Assembly: GCA_027335985.1 (NCBI GenBank)
Contig: DAHWGX010000072.1
Span: 1-6,129, forward strand
Direction of reading: 5' to 3'
DNA: 6,129 bases
Source: Nitrospirota bacterium
GTDB lineage: Bacteria > Nitrospirota_A > Leptospirillia > Leptospirillales > Leptospirillaceae
A program made the translations under genes and the position numbers. Shown here one piece after another: positions 1 to 5,886 of this stretch (positions are counted from its first letter, which is position 1; every line of letters begins with the position of its first letter). The notes under the pieces were generated by a model. It searched no databases. It was given only the letters and a program-made list of their open reading frames with translations, and was not told where the DNA came from.

Positions 1-468
1 TCGGTCCAGCCGTCCGTATCCAAGAAAAGCCAGCCCCAGTGCATCGCCTTCGTGGGTCGTCCCGATATCGATCTCCGGTCCGAACCAAAAGGAGAGGGAG
101 CGGATAAGTGCGGCCTTTCCGGCTTCACCGGTCCCGGTCACGCGATGCTTGAGCTCCTTGGGGGGAATGAGAAGAAATGAGAGGCGGTTCCGAAAGGCCA
201 AAAGAGCCACGGCCCCAATGACAGGGCCCAGAAGATGGCCCACTCCCGGAGCACTCCGCCGGGAAAAATGATCTTCCACGGCCAGTGCCGAAACCCCGTG
301 GCGCCGAATTGCCTCTTCAAGCTCCCCGCAGATGGCACCGATTCTTTCGTGCAGATGTCCTCCCGCCGCGGTCTTGATCGTTCCCCCGTCATCAAAGGAA
401 AGGCGCTGGAAGCTTTCCCCGGAAACGACAGCCCACCCTGTCCGGGCCAGCCCCGGGTCGACACCCAT
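1..468 (-). CDS. ruvC: Crossover junction endodeoxyribonuclease RuvC (3' end off window)
   Basis: RuvC resolves Holliday junctions by paired nicking, together with the RuvAB branch-migration motor in the cytoplasm. Translating the minus strand from the ATG at 468 gives 156 residues to the window edge with no stop, so the C-terminus is missing. RuvC hallmarks are in order: GVDPG with catalytic Asp4, then ALAVEDHF with Glu65 (the AIEQVF position of E. coli), then TTHEGDALGLA with His139 and Asp142. A His at the third metal-ligand position is the Thermus thermophilus arrangement (His143/Asp146), where E. coli has Asp138. The start is uncertain. In-frame codons just upstream read RRIAV, which looks like the rest of the first beta strand (MAIILGID in E. 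coli), so the true protein may begin earlier. The only upstream in-frame ATG is at 561, inside the end of htrA. That start would add a Gly/Pro-rich 31-residue leader encoded through a hairpin. No convincing Shine-Dalgarno precedes either ATG. Identity is secure; the start is not. Confidence 0.9.
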   Translation of the reverse strand, partial: MGVDPGLARTGWAVVSGESFQRLSFDDGGTIKTAAGGHLHERIGAICGELEEAIRRHGVSALAVEDHFSRRSAPGVGHLLGPVIGAVALLAFRNRLSFLLIPPKELKHRVTGTGEAGKAALIRSLSFWFGPEIDIGTTHEGDALGLAFLGYGRLDR

Positions 469-492
469 GACCGCAATCCGACGGACGCTGCG

Positions 493-528
493 AAAAGAGG
501 GGGGCGAGCCTACCGGTCCGCCCCCCTC
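493..528 (-). terminator. Possible intrinsic terminator or attenuator after htrA
   Basis: On the minus strand a perfect 10-bp arm, GAGGGGGGCG (528-519), pairs with CGCCCCCCTC (506-497) across a 12-base loop. It is followed directly by TTTT (496-493). It starts 13 bases after the htrA stop codon, which suits a terminator for the upstream operon. The T run is short, so termination may be partial. The same stretch is open in the ruvC frame, so if ruvC starts at 561 the hairpin would be translated. There is no T run on the plus-strand side, so it would act only on minus-strand transcripts. Confidence 0.5.
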
Positions 529-541
529 GGCAACGCCCCCC

Positions 542-2053
542 TTAGGGGGAGACAGAGACATAGCTGTGGCGACCGTCATGAAGAATGGTCAACAAGACTT
601 CCGTGTCGGCCGGAATCTTTCGGGCAACTCGGACAAAGTCCCTCACGGATCGAACCGGCTTTCGGTCGACCTCGACAATGAGATCTCCCCGGCGAAGACC
701 GGCGGCTTCCACGGCCGATCCTGGCTGAACCGCCTGGACAACCACACCATGGACGCTTTCGGGAATTCCCAGCTGCTGGCGAATGTCCCCGTTGAGATCA
801 AGGATTCGGAGACCCCGGAGAACATTCTTGAAGTTTCCGGCGCTTCCTTCATGACGCTCCTGGTTCATGGCCAGCTTTTTGGGAAGCTCACCGACCCTGA
901 CATCGATCTTCCGGACCTTGCCCTCCCTGACAAGTGTCAGAGTGGCGGTCTTGCCGGGAGGAATCCGGGCGACATGCATCCGGAGATCATTGGCATCCTC
1001 CACCGTGGTCCCATTTAACGCGGTAATGACATCTCCGCGCTTGAGGTGAGCGGCTTGGGCCGGGCTGCCGGGGAGCACGTCGCTGACAAGAACGCCGGAA
1101 TTTTTCTTGAGACCAAATTGTTTCGCGATAACGGGGGTCACATTCTGGATCGAAATCCCGAGCCATCCGCGAACGACCTTCCCTTTGGTCATGAGATCCT
1201 GAACCACCTGACGGACCATGGTCACGGGAATCGCAAAACCGATGCCTTCATACCCCCCGTTGGTGGTGTAGATGGCCGTATTCATCCCCACGACCTCCCC
1301 CCGCAGGTTGACGAGAGGACCTCCCGAGTTTCCCGGATTGATGGCCGCATCGGTCTGGATGAAATTCTCGTATTGCTCGATCCCCATATTGCTCCGCTTG
1401 AGGGCCGAGACGATCCCCATCGTCACCGACTGGGTCAAGCCGAAAGGCGAACCCATGGCGAGCACGATCGTTCCCACATCCACATTTTTTGAGTCTCCCC
1501 ATGTGACGGTGGGAAGGGGGGTCCGGGCATTGATCTTGATGACGGCGATGTCGGTCATCGGGTCTGTCCCCAAAACCTTCGCCTGGTAGGATTTACGGTT
1601 ATTCAGAAGAACGGTCACCTTGGTGGCGTTCTTGACCACATGATTGTTGGTGACGATGACTCCGTCGGAGCTGATGATGAAGCCCGACCCCAGGCTCCTT
1701 TCCACATGCTTCTGGGGAGCCTGATTCCCGTTCCCAAAGGGAGGTGTTCCAAAAAAACGCTTGAAGAAGGGATCGTCGAACATCGGGGGCAAATGCGGCT
1801 CACTCGACACCAGCGAGGTGGTCGAGATATTCACCACCGCCGGAAGAACGGCCTTCGAGACGGCTTCAAAGCTCTTCTGGAGAGCGAGGCCGGCCGCCAC
1901 ATCCTTTTCCGGCACGGGAGAGGTCCCTCCATCGGCCATCGCCAATCCGGGGAAGAAGGAGGTCCCGGACAGGAGGGCGACTGACAGAAAGAAAGAGCCG
2001 GTCAAACGACGGAGGGACTTTCCGGAGATGCCAAGAGTGCCCGATTTCGCCAT
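542..2053 (-). CDS. htrA: DegP/HtrA-family periplasmic serine protease (protease Do), two PDZ domains
   Basis: This is an ATP-independent serine protease and chaperone that degrades misfolded envelope proteins. The 503-residue product has a basic N-terminus and hydrophobic core (about 13-38), with a probable signal peptidase I site at AMA/DG near residue 40. A loop rich in Phe, Pro and Gly (about 84-118) matches the regulatory LA loop position. The trypsin-like domain carries the triad His138 (TNNHVV), Asp168 (MTDIAVI) and Ser243 in GNSGGP. PDZ1 spans about 295-388 with the carboxylate-binding segment near WLGI. PDZ2 spans about 412-500. Length and two-PDZ layout match DegP/DegQ rather than single-PDZ DegS. 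The start is supported by GAGGT 8 bases upstream of the ATG. It lies 74 bases after a response-regulator gene in the same direction, which suggests co-transcription with a sensor system. All catalytic residues are present and it looks intact. Choosing DegP over DegQ is not possible from sequence alone. Confidence 0.95.
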   Translation of the reverse strand: MAKSGTLGISGKSLRRLTGSFFLSVALLSGTSFFPGLAMADGGTSPVPEKDVAAGLALQKSFEAVSKAVLPAVVNISTTSLVSSEPHLPPMFDDPFFKRFFGTPPFGNGNQAPQKHVERSLGSGFIISSDGVIVTNNHVVKNATKVTVLLNNRKSYQAKVLGTDPMTDIAVIKINARTPLPTVTWGDSKNVDVGTIVLAMGSPFGLTQSVTMGIVSALKRSNMGIEQYENFIQTDAAINPGNSGGPLVNLRGEVVGMNTAIYTTNGGYEGIGFAIPVTMVRQVVQDLMTKGKVVRGWLGISIQNVTPVIAKQFGLKKNSGVLVSDVLPGSPAQAAHLKRGDVITALNGTTVEDANDLRMHVARIPPGKTATLTLVREGKVRKIDVRVGELPKKLAMNQERHEGSAGNFKNVLRGLRILDLNGDIRQQLGIPESVHGVVVQAVQPGSAVEAAGLRRGDLIVEVDRKPVRSVRDFVRVARKIPADTEVLLTILHDGRHSYVSVSP

Positions 2054-2127
2054 AGAAAATTACCTCATTCTGGTTGGGAACGTTGAGGACGGCCAGGAAG
2101 GGAAGGGTCCGGAAAGATCCCTTCATC

Positions 2128-2547
2128 CTATCCGGCAAGAGTCTTGTTGATAACGTCTATGATTTCCTGCTTCTTGAACGGTTTTGGAATCAGGTCAACG
2201 GCTCCGGCGGAGAGTGCCTCCACCCAGAGGTGCTCGTCTCCAAAAGCCGAGAGGAGAACAACGGGGATCCGGGACTGGTTCTCTCGGATCTGTTTTAGAA
2301 GATCCATCCCTCCCCTTTCGGGCATCCGGATATCGGAAAGGACAAGATCCACAGGACGCTTTTCCAGAAATTCGAGGGCAGAGGCCACGGAAGAAGCCGT
2401 CCAAACCTGAAAATGGTGACGCCGAAGGATTTCTGCCAGAAGGTCCAGCGCCACGTCATCGTCCTCGACGACAAGGATCGACCTCTTTTCAGACTCAGCC
2501 TCCGAAACAAGCCGCATTGTGTGTTTTCTGTCAGCTTTTGAAGTCAT
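2128..2547 (-). CDS. Stand-alone receiver-domain response regulator (CheY-like)
   Basis: A 139-residue protein that is essentially one phospho-receiver domain (about residues 22-138) with no output domain. Conserved positions are visible: acidic pair Glu28/Asp29 in ILVVEDDD, phosphoacceptor Asp72 in LVLSDIRMP, the hydroxyl residue Ser100 in VVLLSAF, and Lys122 in PKPF. The first 20 residues are polar and may be a tail or a misjudged start; Met11 (base 2517) is an alternative. Neither ATG has a strong Shine-Dalgarno. The gene begins 31 bases after the histidine-kinase stop codon on the same strand, so that kinase is its likely phosphodonor. Without a DNA-binding domain it probably acts through protein contacts, as a phosphorelay intermediate or as a phosphate sink. 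The partner is not visible here. Confidence 0.92.
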   Translation of the reverse strand: MTSKADRKHTMRLVSEAESEKRSILVVEDDDVALDLLAEILRRHHFQVWTASSVASALEFLEKRPVDLVLSDIRMPERGGMDLLKQIRENQSRIPVVLLSAFGDEHLWVEALSAGAVDLIPKPFKKQEIIDVINKTLAG

Positions 2548-2578
2548 AGCTCACAGTAACAGATCCGCAAGTCTGTGT

Positions 2579-4246
2579 TCAAGAGCGTTCCGGGCTCTCT
2601 GGCGTCACAGCGACCTCCTCCTGTGTGGCGGGAAATCGGTCCCCCCCACCAAAGGGAAGAAAGACGACAAGGTGTCCCCCGGGGAGGTCGCCGAGCCGGA
2701 CTTCTCCCCCAAGGTCATCGACAATCTTGCGACAGACGGCAAGACCTAATCCCGTCCCGCGCTGCTTGGTCGTAAAAAAAGGATCAAATATCGTCCCTTG
2801 GAGGGGCTCCGGAATCCCGGGTCCGGAGTCCCTGACATGGACCGTGACTCCTTTCTCTCCGGACTCCAGAATAATGGAGACCTCCCCTCCCCGGCCGATC
2901 GCATCGAGGGCATTTTCCAGAAGGTTGATAAAGAGTCCCTGGAGGGCGTGCGGATCAGCCATGACCTTGGGGAGGTCGGGAACGGGGACAAGTGTTACGG
3001 AACCCCCCACGGCCTTGAGGCGAGGTTCGACCAATGCCACAACATCTTCAAGAAGCAGATAGATATCCACGGGTTCGCGGGCCGGCTCGGAATTGCGAAA
3101 GATGGCGAGAAGTGTTTTCAGGACCTTGATCATCCGGTCGGTTTGGCTGGAAATGATCTGAAGAGGGCGCTTCACTCCGGCCGGAAGTTCCGGCTCTTCG
3201 AGAAGGAGCTCGAGGTGGCCGGAGATGGAATGCAGAGGATTTCCAAGCTCATGGGCAACAACGGCAAGGCCTTCTCCCACGGCAGCCCTCCGCTCAAGTT
3301 CGGTCAGACGGCGCTGGAGGAAATACATCGCCTCATTGGTCATGGCAAGATCCCGGTTCTTTTCTTCAAGCTCCCGGGTCTTATCGACGATCTTGTCCTT
3401 CAACCCTTCATTGAGCCGTCGGATCTCTTCCAGGAGACGCTCCCGTTCCTCCGATTGCTCCCGAAGCATCGACACCATGCGGTTGAAGGACTCTCCCGCA
3501 CTCCTGACTTCGACTGACCCGCTGACTCCGAAATCGGTATTCAGCGCTCCCTGCCCTACCTGTCTCATTGACTCTCCGAGACGCTCAAGGGGATCGATCA
3601 GCCAGCGCTTCAGCACAAGACTCAGGACGATGACCAGGGCCAGGAATCCGGCGAGAAGGATGAGGGCCATCCTTCTTTTTTCATCCTTGACGAGACGGGT
3701 CGCCTCATAGGTCGAGAGGCGAACCCCCACCGTTCCCTCGATCATGCCCTTGTGGACAAAGGGAACCACCACATAGACTCCCCGGCCTTTGCCGGAGCGA
3801 ATGGAGGCCCAGGGGAGACGGCCGGAGACGACGCTTTTATGGGCGTCCCTTTCTGCGGGGGACATCTCGGCCCCCGATGTCGAGACCCTCTGGGGCAATC
3901 CCTCCTGACGCGACAGGAGATCGACCCGGGTCACATTGTGCCGGATGGCCAGGACCGCGGCCATTTCCTTACGAATGGCCACCAGCTCCCCGACCTGGGC
4001 CAAACGGTTCCCGTCCGACTGTGGGAGAGATTCCAGGAATCGGTCGGCCTCGTGGCGCATCTCAACGCCAAAGGCAAACTCCTGGGCTACAAGGCGCCCT
4101 TCCCGGGAGAGCGTCTTGAAGGCGTTGTGCCGGACCAGAACCTCGTCCACTGCGCCCAATACGCCCAAGAGGACCACCACCATAAAGCCGATGGCAAGGG
4201 CCAAAAGAATGCGGATTCCGGGAGAACGGGGAAACAATACCTTCAT
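2579..4246 (-). CDS. Membrane sensor histidine kinase (HAMP, HisKA, HATPase_c)
   Basis: A 555-residue inner-membrane sensor kinase. Transmembrane segment 1 is about residues 11-33. A periplasmic sensor region of about 155 residues follows, and its last part (VYVVVPF ... GTVGVRLS) has the feel of a Cache/PAS-like fold, though I cannot assign it firmly. Transmembrane segment 2 is about 193-213, then a HAMP linker (about 214-267) and a charged coiled coil (about 262-322). The dimerisation and phosphoacceptor helix has His332 in VVAHELGNPLHSI. The ATPase domain shows the N box with Asn445 (NLLENALDAI), the G1 box Asp473 (DSGPG), the F box (FDPFF, 488-491) and the G2 box (GTGLGLAV, 497-504). The kinase core resembles the NtrB/AtoS type. 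All catalytic motifs are intact. It overlaps the upstream gene by one base (TGATG), which indicates translational coupling, and it is followed by a receiver-only regulator and htrA. Its signal is unknown; envelope or redox/pH stress is an inference from context. Confidence 0.95.
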   Translation of the reverse strand: MKVLFPRSPGIRILLALAIGFMVVVLLGVLGAVDEVLVRHNAFKTLSREGRLVAQEFAFGVEMRHEADRFLESLPQSDGNRLAQVGELVAIRKEMAAVLAIRHNVTRVDLLSRQEGLPQRVSTSGAEMSPAERDAHKSVVSGRLPWASIRSGKGRGVYVVVPFVHKGMIEGTVGVRLSTYEATRLVKDEKRRMALILLAGFLALVIVLSLVLKRWLIDPLERLGESMRQVGQGALNTDFGVSGSVEVRSAGESFNRMVSMLREQSEERERLLEEIRRLNEGLKDKIVDKTRELEEKNRDLAMTNEAMYFLQRRLTELERRAAVGEGLAVVAHELGNPLHSISGHLELLLEEPELPAGVKRPLQIISSQTDRMIKVLKTLLAIFRNSEPAREPVDIYLLLEDVVALVEPRLKAVGGSVTLVPVPDLPKVMADPHALQGLFINLLENALDAIGRGGEVSIILESGEKGVTVHVRDSGPGIPEPLQGTIFDPFFTTKQRGTGLGLAVCRKIVDDLGGEVRLGDLPGGHLVVFLPFGGGDRFPATQEEVAVTPESPERS

Positions 4247-4770
4247 CAGAGGATCCGGTTCTCTTCCCGGGCATGTTCAAGCCGGTAAAGGACATAATGG
4301 CGGGCGGACTCGCCGATCCATTGTCGCTCCTCTTCGGTCAGCTCCCGACGAACACGACAGGGAGAGCCAAAAGCCAGAACTCCCGAGGGAATGGACATTC
4401 CCTCGGTGACAAGGGAGCCGGCCCCGATGATGACATCATCGCCGATTGCTGCCCCGTCCATGATGATGCTCCCCATCCCCACCAGAATCCGATTGCCCAG
4501 GGAGGCCCCGTGAAGAATCACCCGATGGCCGACCGTCACATCGTCCCCCAGGGTCAGGGAGTACCTTTCCCGGGTTACGTGGAGCAAGGAGAGATCCTGA
4601 ACGTTCGTTCGCGCTCCGATGGTGATCCGGTTGACATCCCCCCGAACCACGGCCCCGTACCAGAGCCCTGATTCGGCTCCAATGGTGACGTCCCCGACAA
4701 CCACAGCCGTCTCGGCAATCCAGACCGTTGGATCGATCGTCGGACGAATTCCCTTCCAGGACTTTAACAT
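4246..4770 (-). CDS. Gamma-carbonic-anhydrase-like hexapeptide-repeat protein (YrdA/PaaY type)
   Basis: A 174-residue left-handed beta-helix protein of the YrdA/PaaY/gamma-carbonic anhydrase group, normally a homotrimer with metal sites between subunits. Hexapeptide repeats run from about residue 22 to 135 (for example VVVGDVTIGAES, SLGNRILVGMGSII, AIGDDVIIGAGSLV), followed by a C-terminal helix from about 144. The three metal ligands are present: His64 in SLLHVT, and His82 and His87 in VGHRVILHG. So are Arg43, Asp45 and Gln58, which correspond to conserved active-site residues of the Methanosarcina enzyme. Reversible CO2 hydration is possible, but many YrdA/PaaY-like members show weak activity or none, or act as thioesterases, so the substrate is not settled. 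A GGGGAGG-rich Shine-Dalgarno sits immediately before the ATG. It is the first gene of the minus-strand series and overlaps the kinase gene by one base. Confidence 0.92.
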   Translation of the reverse strand: MLKSWKGIRPTIDPTVWIAETAVVVGDVTIGAESGLWYGAVVRGDVNRITIGARTNVQDLSLLHVTRERYSLTLGDDVTVGHRVILHGASLGNRILVGMGSIIMDGAAIGDDVIIGAGSLVTEGMSIPSGVLAFGSPCRVRRELTEEERQWIGESARHYVLYRLEHAREENRIL

Positions 4771-4784
4771 GGCCTCCCCTTTTC

Positions 4785-4820
4785 AGACGTCTTGAGACTG
4801 TCTTAACATTGACGTGAGAC
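4785..4820. repeat. Short repeated AGAC-type elements in the operon leader
   Basis: Two small dyads, AGACGTCT (4785-4792) and AGACTGTCT (4796-4804), share half-sites. GACGT and TGAGAC each occur twice (4786 and 4811; 4793 and 4815). They lie between the candidate promoter and the carbonic-anhydrase-like gene, so they could be an operator, or chance in a small region. Confidence 0.3.
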
Positions 4821-4843
4821 ACTTGTGACCTCTGACAAGGAAA

Positions 4844-4873
4844 ACTATAGCGCAATCCCCATTGATCGACCAA
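4844..4873 (-). promoter_or_regulatory. Candidate sigma70-type promoter of the minus-strand operon
   Basis: On the minus strand, TTGGTC (4873-4868) and TATAGT (4849-4844, five of six consensus bases) are 18 bases apart. They are placed to give a leader of about 65 bases before the first gene at 4770. The -35 match is weak (three of six). Just upstream, an AT-rich dyad, CCTTTT and AAAAGG around CAA (4882-4896), could act as an UP element or a binding site. Confidence 0.4.
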
Positions 4874-5014
4874 TTTCCTTGCCTTTTCAAAAAAGGATCG
4901 CATCACCGATGATGTACTGGGCGGCAGCCCGACTTCCCGAAAGGCGAAGGGGGTCAACATTCGCTGCTACAGCTTTTTTGACATCCACCCAACTCTCTTA
5001 AAGGGAGCTTCCCC

Positions 5015-5680
5015 ATGTTCAGGTCTTCCCGGATTCTTCCGGTTGCCTCACTCCTTTTTCTGGCATCCTGCCACCTCTATGCCTCGGGGAAAGACGACCG
5101 GCAAGGAGACTACCTGATCAATGCGCGCTCCGAGCCAAACTATGTCCGGACCATTCCGGTCCCCTCATCGGACAAGGGTCTGGTGATCGTCAAGAAAGTC
5201 CGCCTTGAGACGAAGGTCCGGATGTCCGCCCTCGACTTCATCCGGGAAGCGAAGCCCCGGCCTTACCACGATTACGGGAAACTCTACCTCATGGGCTTCC
5301 GGAGACAAAAGATCTATGCCGACGGCGAGCCCGAGCGCCCCTATCGCTGGATCCGTCCCATGGGGGGCCGCCCTTACCGTTACCTCTATACCGGAAAATT
5401 TGTGGCCTTCCCAAAAGATTGGGCAGAGGAAAAGGCCTGGGAGCATCGCAAGGCGATCAAGCGTGAGGAAAAGGCCGCCCGGGAAAGTGCCCGGGGCCAT
5501 GCCGTGACACTTCCCCCCGCCAAAGCCCGGGGACCCTTGGGCGGGGCGATCATCCAGCAGGATGAGAACTCCATGACGGAAATGCTCCGCTCCGGCGCCT
5601 ATGTCTTCCATCCCAAAAGCGAGCTTGAAGCCGCAGGCTACCATTACAACCCTGTGACAGGATGGACCCTGACCAAGTAG
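5015..5680 (+). CDS. Probable lipoprotein of unknown function
   Basis: I do not recognise a family. The 221-residue product begins with a basic N-terminus, a hydrophobic core (about 7-17) and the lipobox LASC with Cys19, so lipidation at Cys19 is likely; conventional cleavage near HLYAS is an alternative. The mature part is basic and rich in Tyr, Arg and Lys. Residues 81-133 hold repeated aromatic-basic motifs (RPYHDYGKLY, RPYRW, RPYRYLY). Residues 136-160 form a strongly charged predicted helix. The C-terminus ends in a Tyr/Trp-containing segment (NPVTGW). The start is supported by AAGGGAG (5001-5007), 7 bases before the ATG. It is transcribed away from the minus-strand operon and shares a 244-base intergenic region with it. 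A rearranged insertion sequence follows almost directly after its stop codon, so a changed 3' end cannot be excluded, although the C-terminus looks natural. Confidence 0.8.
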   Translation: MFRSSRILPVASLLFLASCHLYASGKDDRQGDYLINARSEPNYVRTIPVPSSDKGLVIVKKVRLETKVRMSALDFIREAKPRPYHDYGKLYLMGFRRQKIYADGEPERPYRWIRPMGGRPYRYLYTGKFVAFPKDWAEEKAWEHRKAIKREEKAARESARGHAVTLPPAKARGPLGGAIIQQDENSMTEMLRSGAYVFHPKSELEAAGYHYNPVTGWTLTK

Positions 5681-5711
5681 TCAAAAGAGGAGACCCCTCG
5701 CTTGGCCTCTA

Positions 5712-5733
5712 GGAAGCGAAACGCGAAGCTTCC
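5712..5733. repeat. Small inverted repeat near the left end of the IS remnant
   Basis: GGAAGC (5712-5717) and GCTTCC (5728-5733) form a 6-bp perfect dyad around 10 bases. There is no T run after it on the plus strand, so it is a poor terminator for the lipoprotein gene. It may only reflect coding sequence of the transposase piece. Confidence 0.3.
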
Positions 5734-5874
5734 GATCGCCTTGAGTCGATCATCCCTCCGTCCCTCATCGCGCTCCTCGTATCGACGATGCGTCCATTCC
5801 TTGATCTCGGTGTCGGAGGTGAAGATCACTTTTGCGAGGTCGGAGAGAGGCGGCTTGGCATGGAAGCGGTCCAC

Positions 5875-5886
5875 AATGCCGATGGC
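5875..5886. repeat. 12-base junction word at the inversion boundary
   Basis: AATGCCGATGGC reads as NADG in the plus-strand transposase piece, and its complement reads as AIGI in the minus-strand piece. Both readings fit their expected places in the family (before SSKTREAK, and before VDRFHAK). The word is thus a plausible shared repeat at which the inversion occurred. Confidence 0.45.

Noticed and set aside
138..476. Minus-strand open frame of 112 codons overlapping the ruvC region
   Set aside because: It is an alternative frame of ruvC; the frame one base over carries the conserved GVDPG, AVED and HEGDAL motifs.
332..1018. Plus-strand open frame (228 codons) opposite htrA
   Set aside because: It is antisense to the intact protease and has no family features; its start lies inside antisense ruvC.
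2559..2576. ACAGA/TCTGT hairpin between the kinase and receiver genes
   Set aside because: The stem is only 5 bp with no T run, too weak to call a terminator.
2798..3517. Long plus-strand open frame (239 codons) opposite the histidine kinase
   Set aside because: It is antisense to a kinase with all catalytic motifs intact, shows no recognisable domain, and is explained by GC-rich codon use.
4436..4960. Minus-strand open frame overlapping the carbonic-anhydrase-like gene in another frame
   Set aside because: Its 3' part is a frame shadow of the hexapeptide-repeat gene and it has no domain features of its own. The gene at 4246-4770 has a strong ribosome-binding site and conserved His ligands.
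4978..4983. Perfect TTGACA box before the lipoprotein gene
   Set aside because: A -10 element at normal spacing would fall on the ribosome-binding site near 5001, and no match is there.
5713..5874. Upstream plus-strand continuation of the transposase frame as its natural N-terminal part
   Set aside because: It lacks the expected DGTG motif, and its opposite strand encodes a clear IVDRFHAK transposase block.
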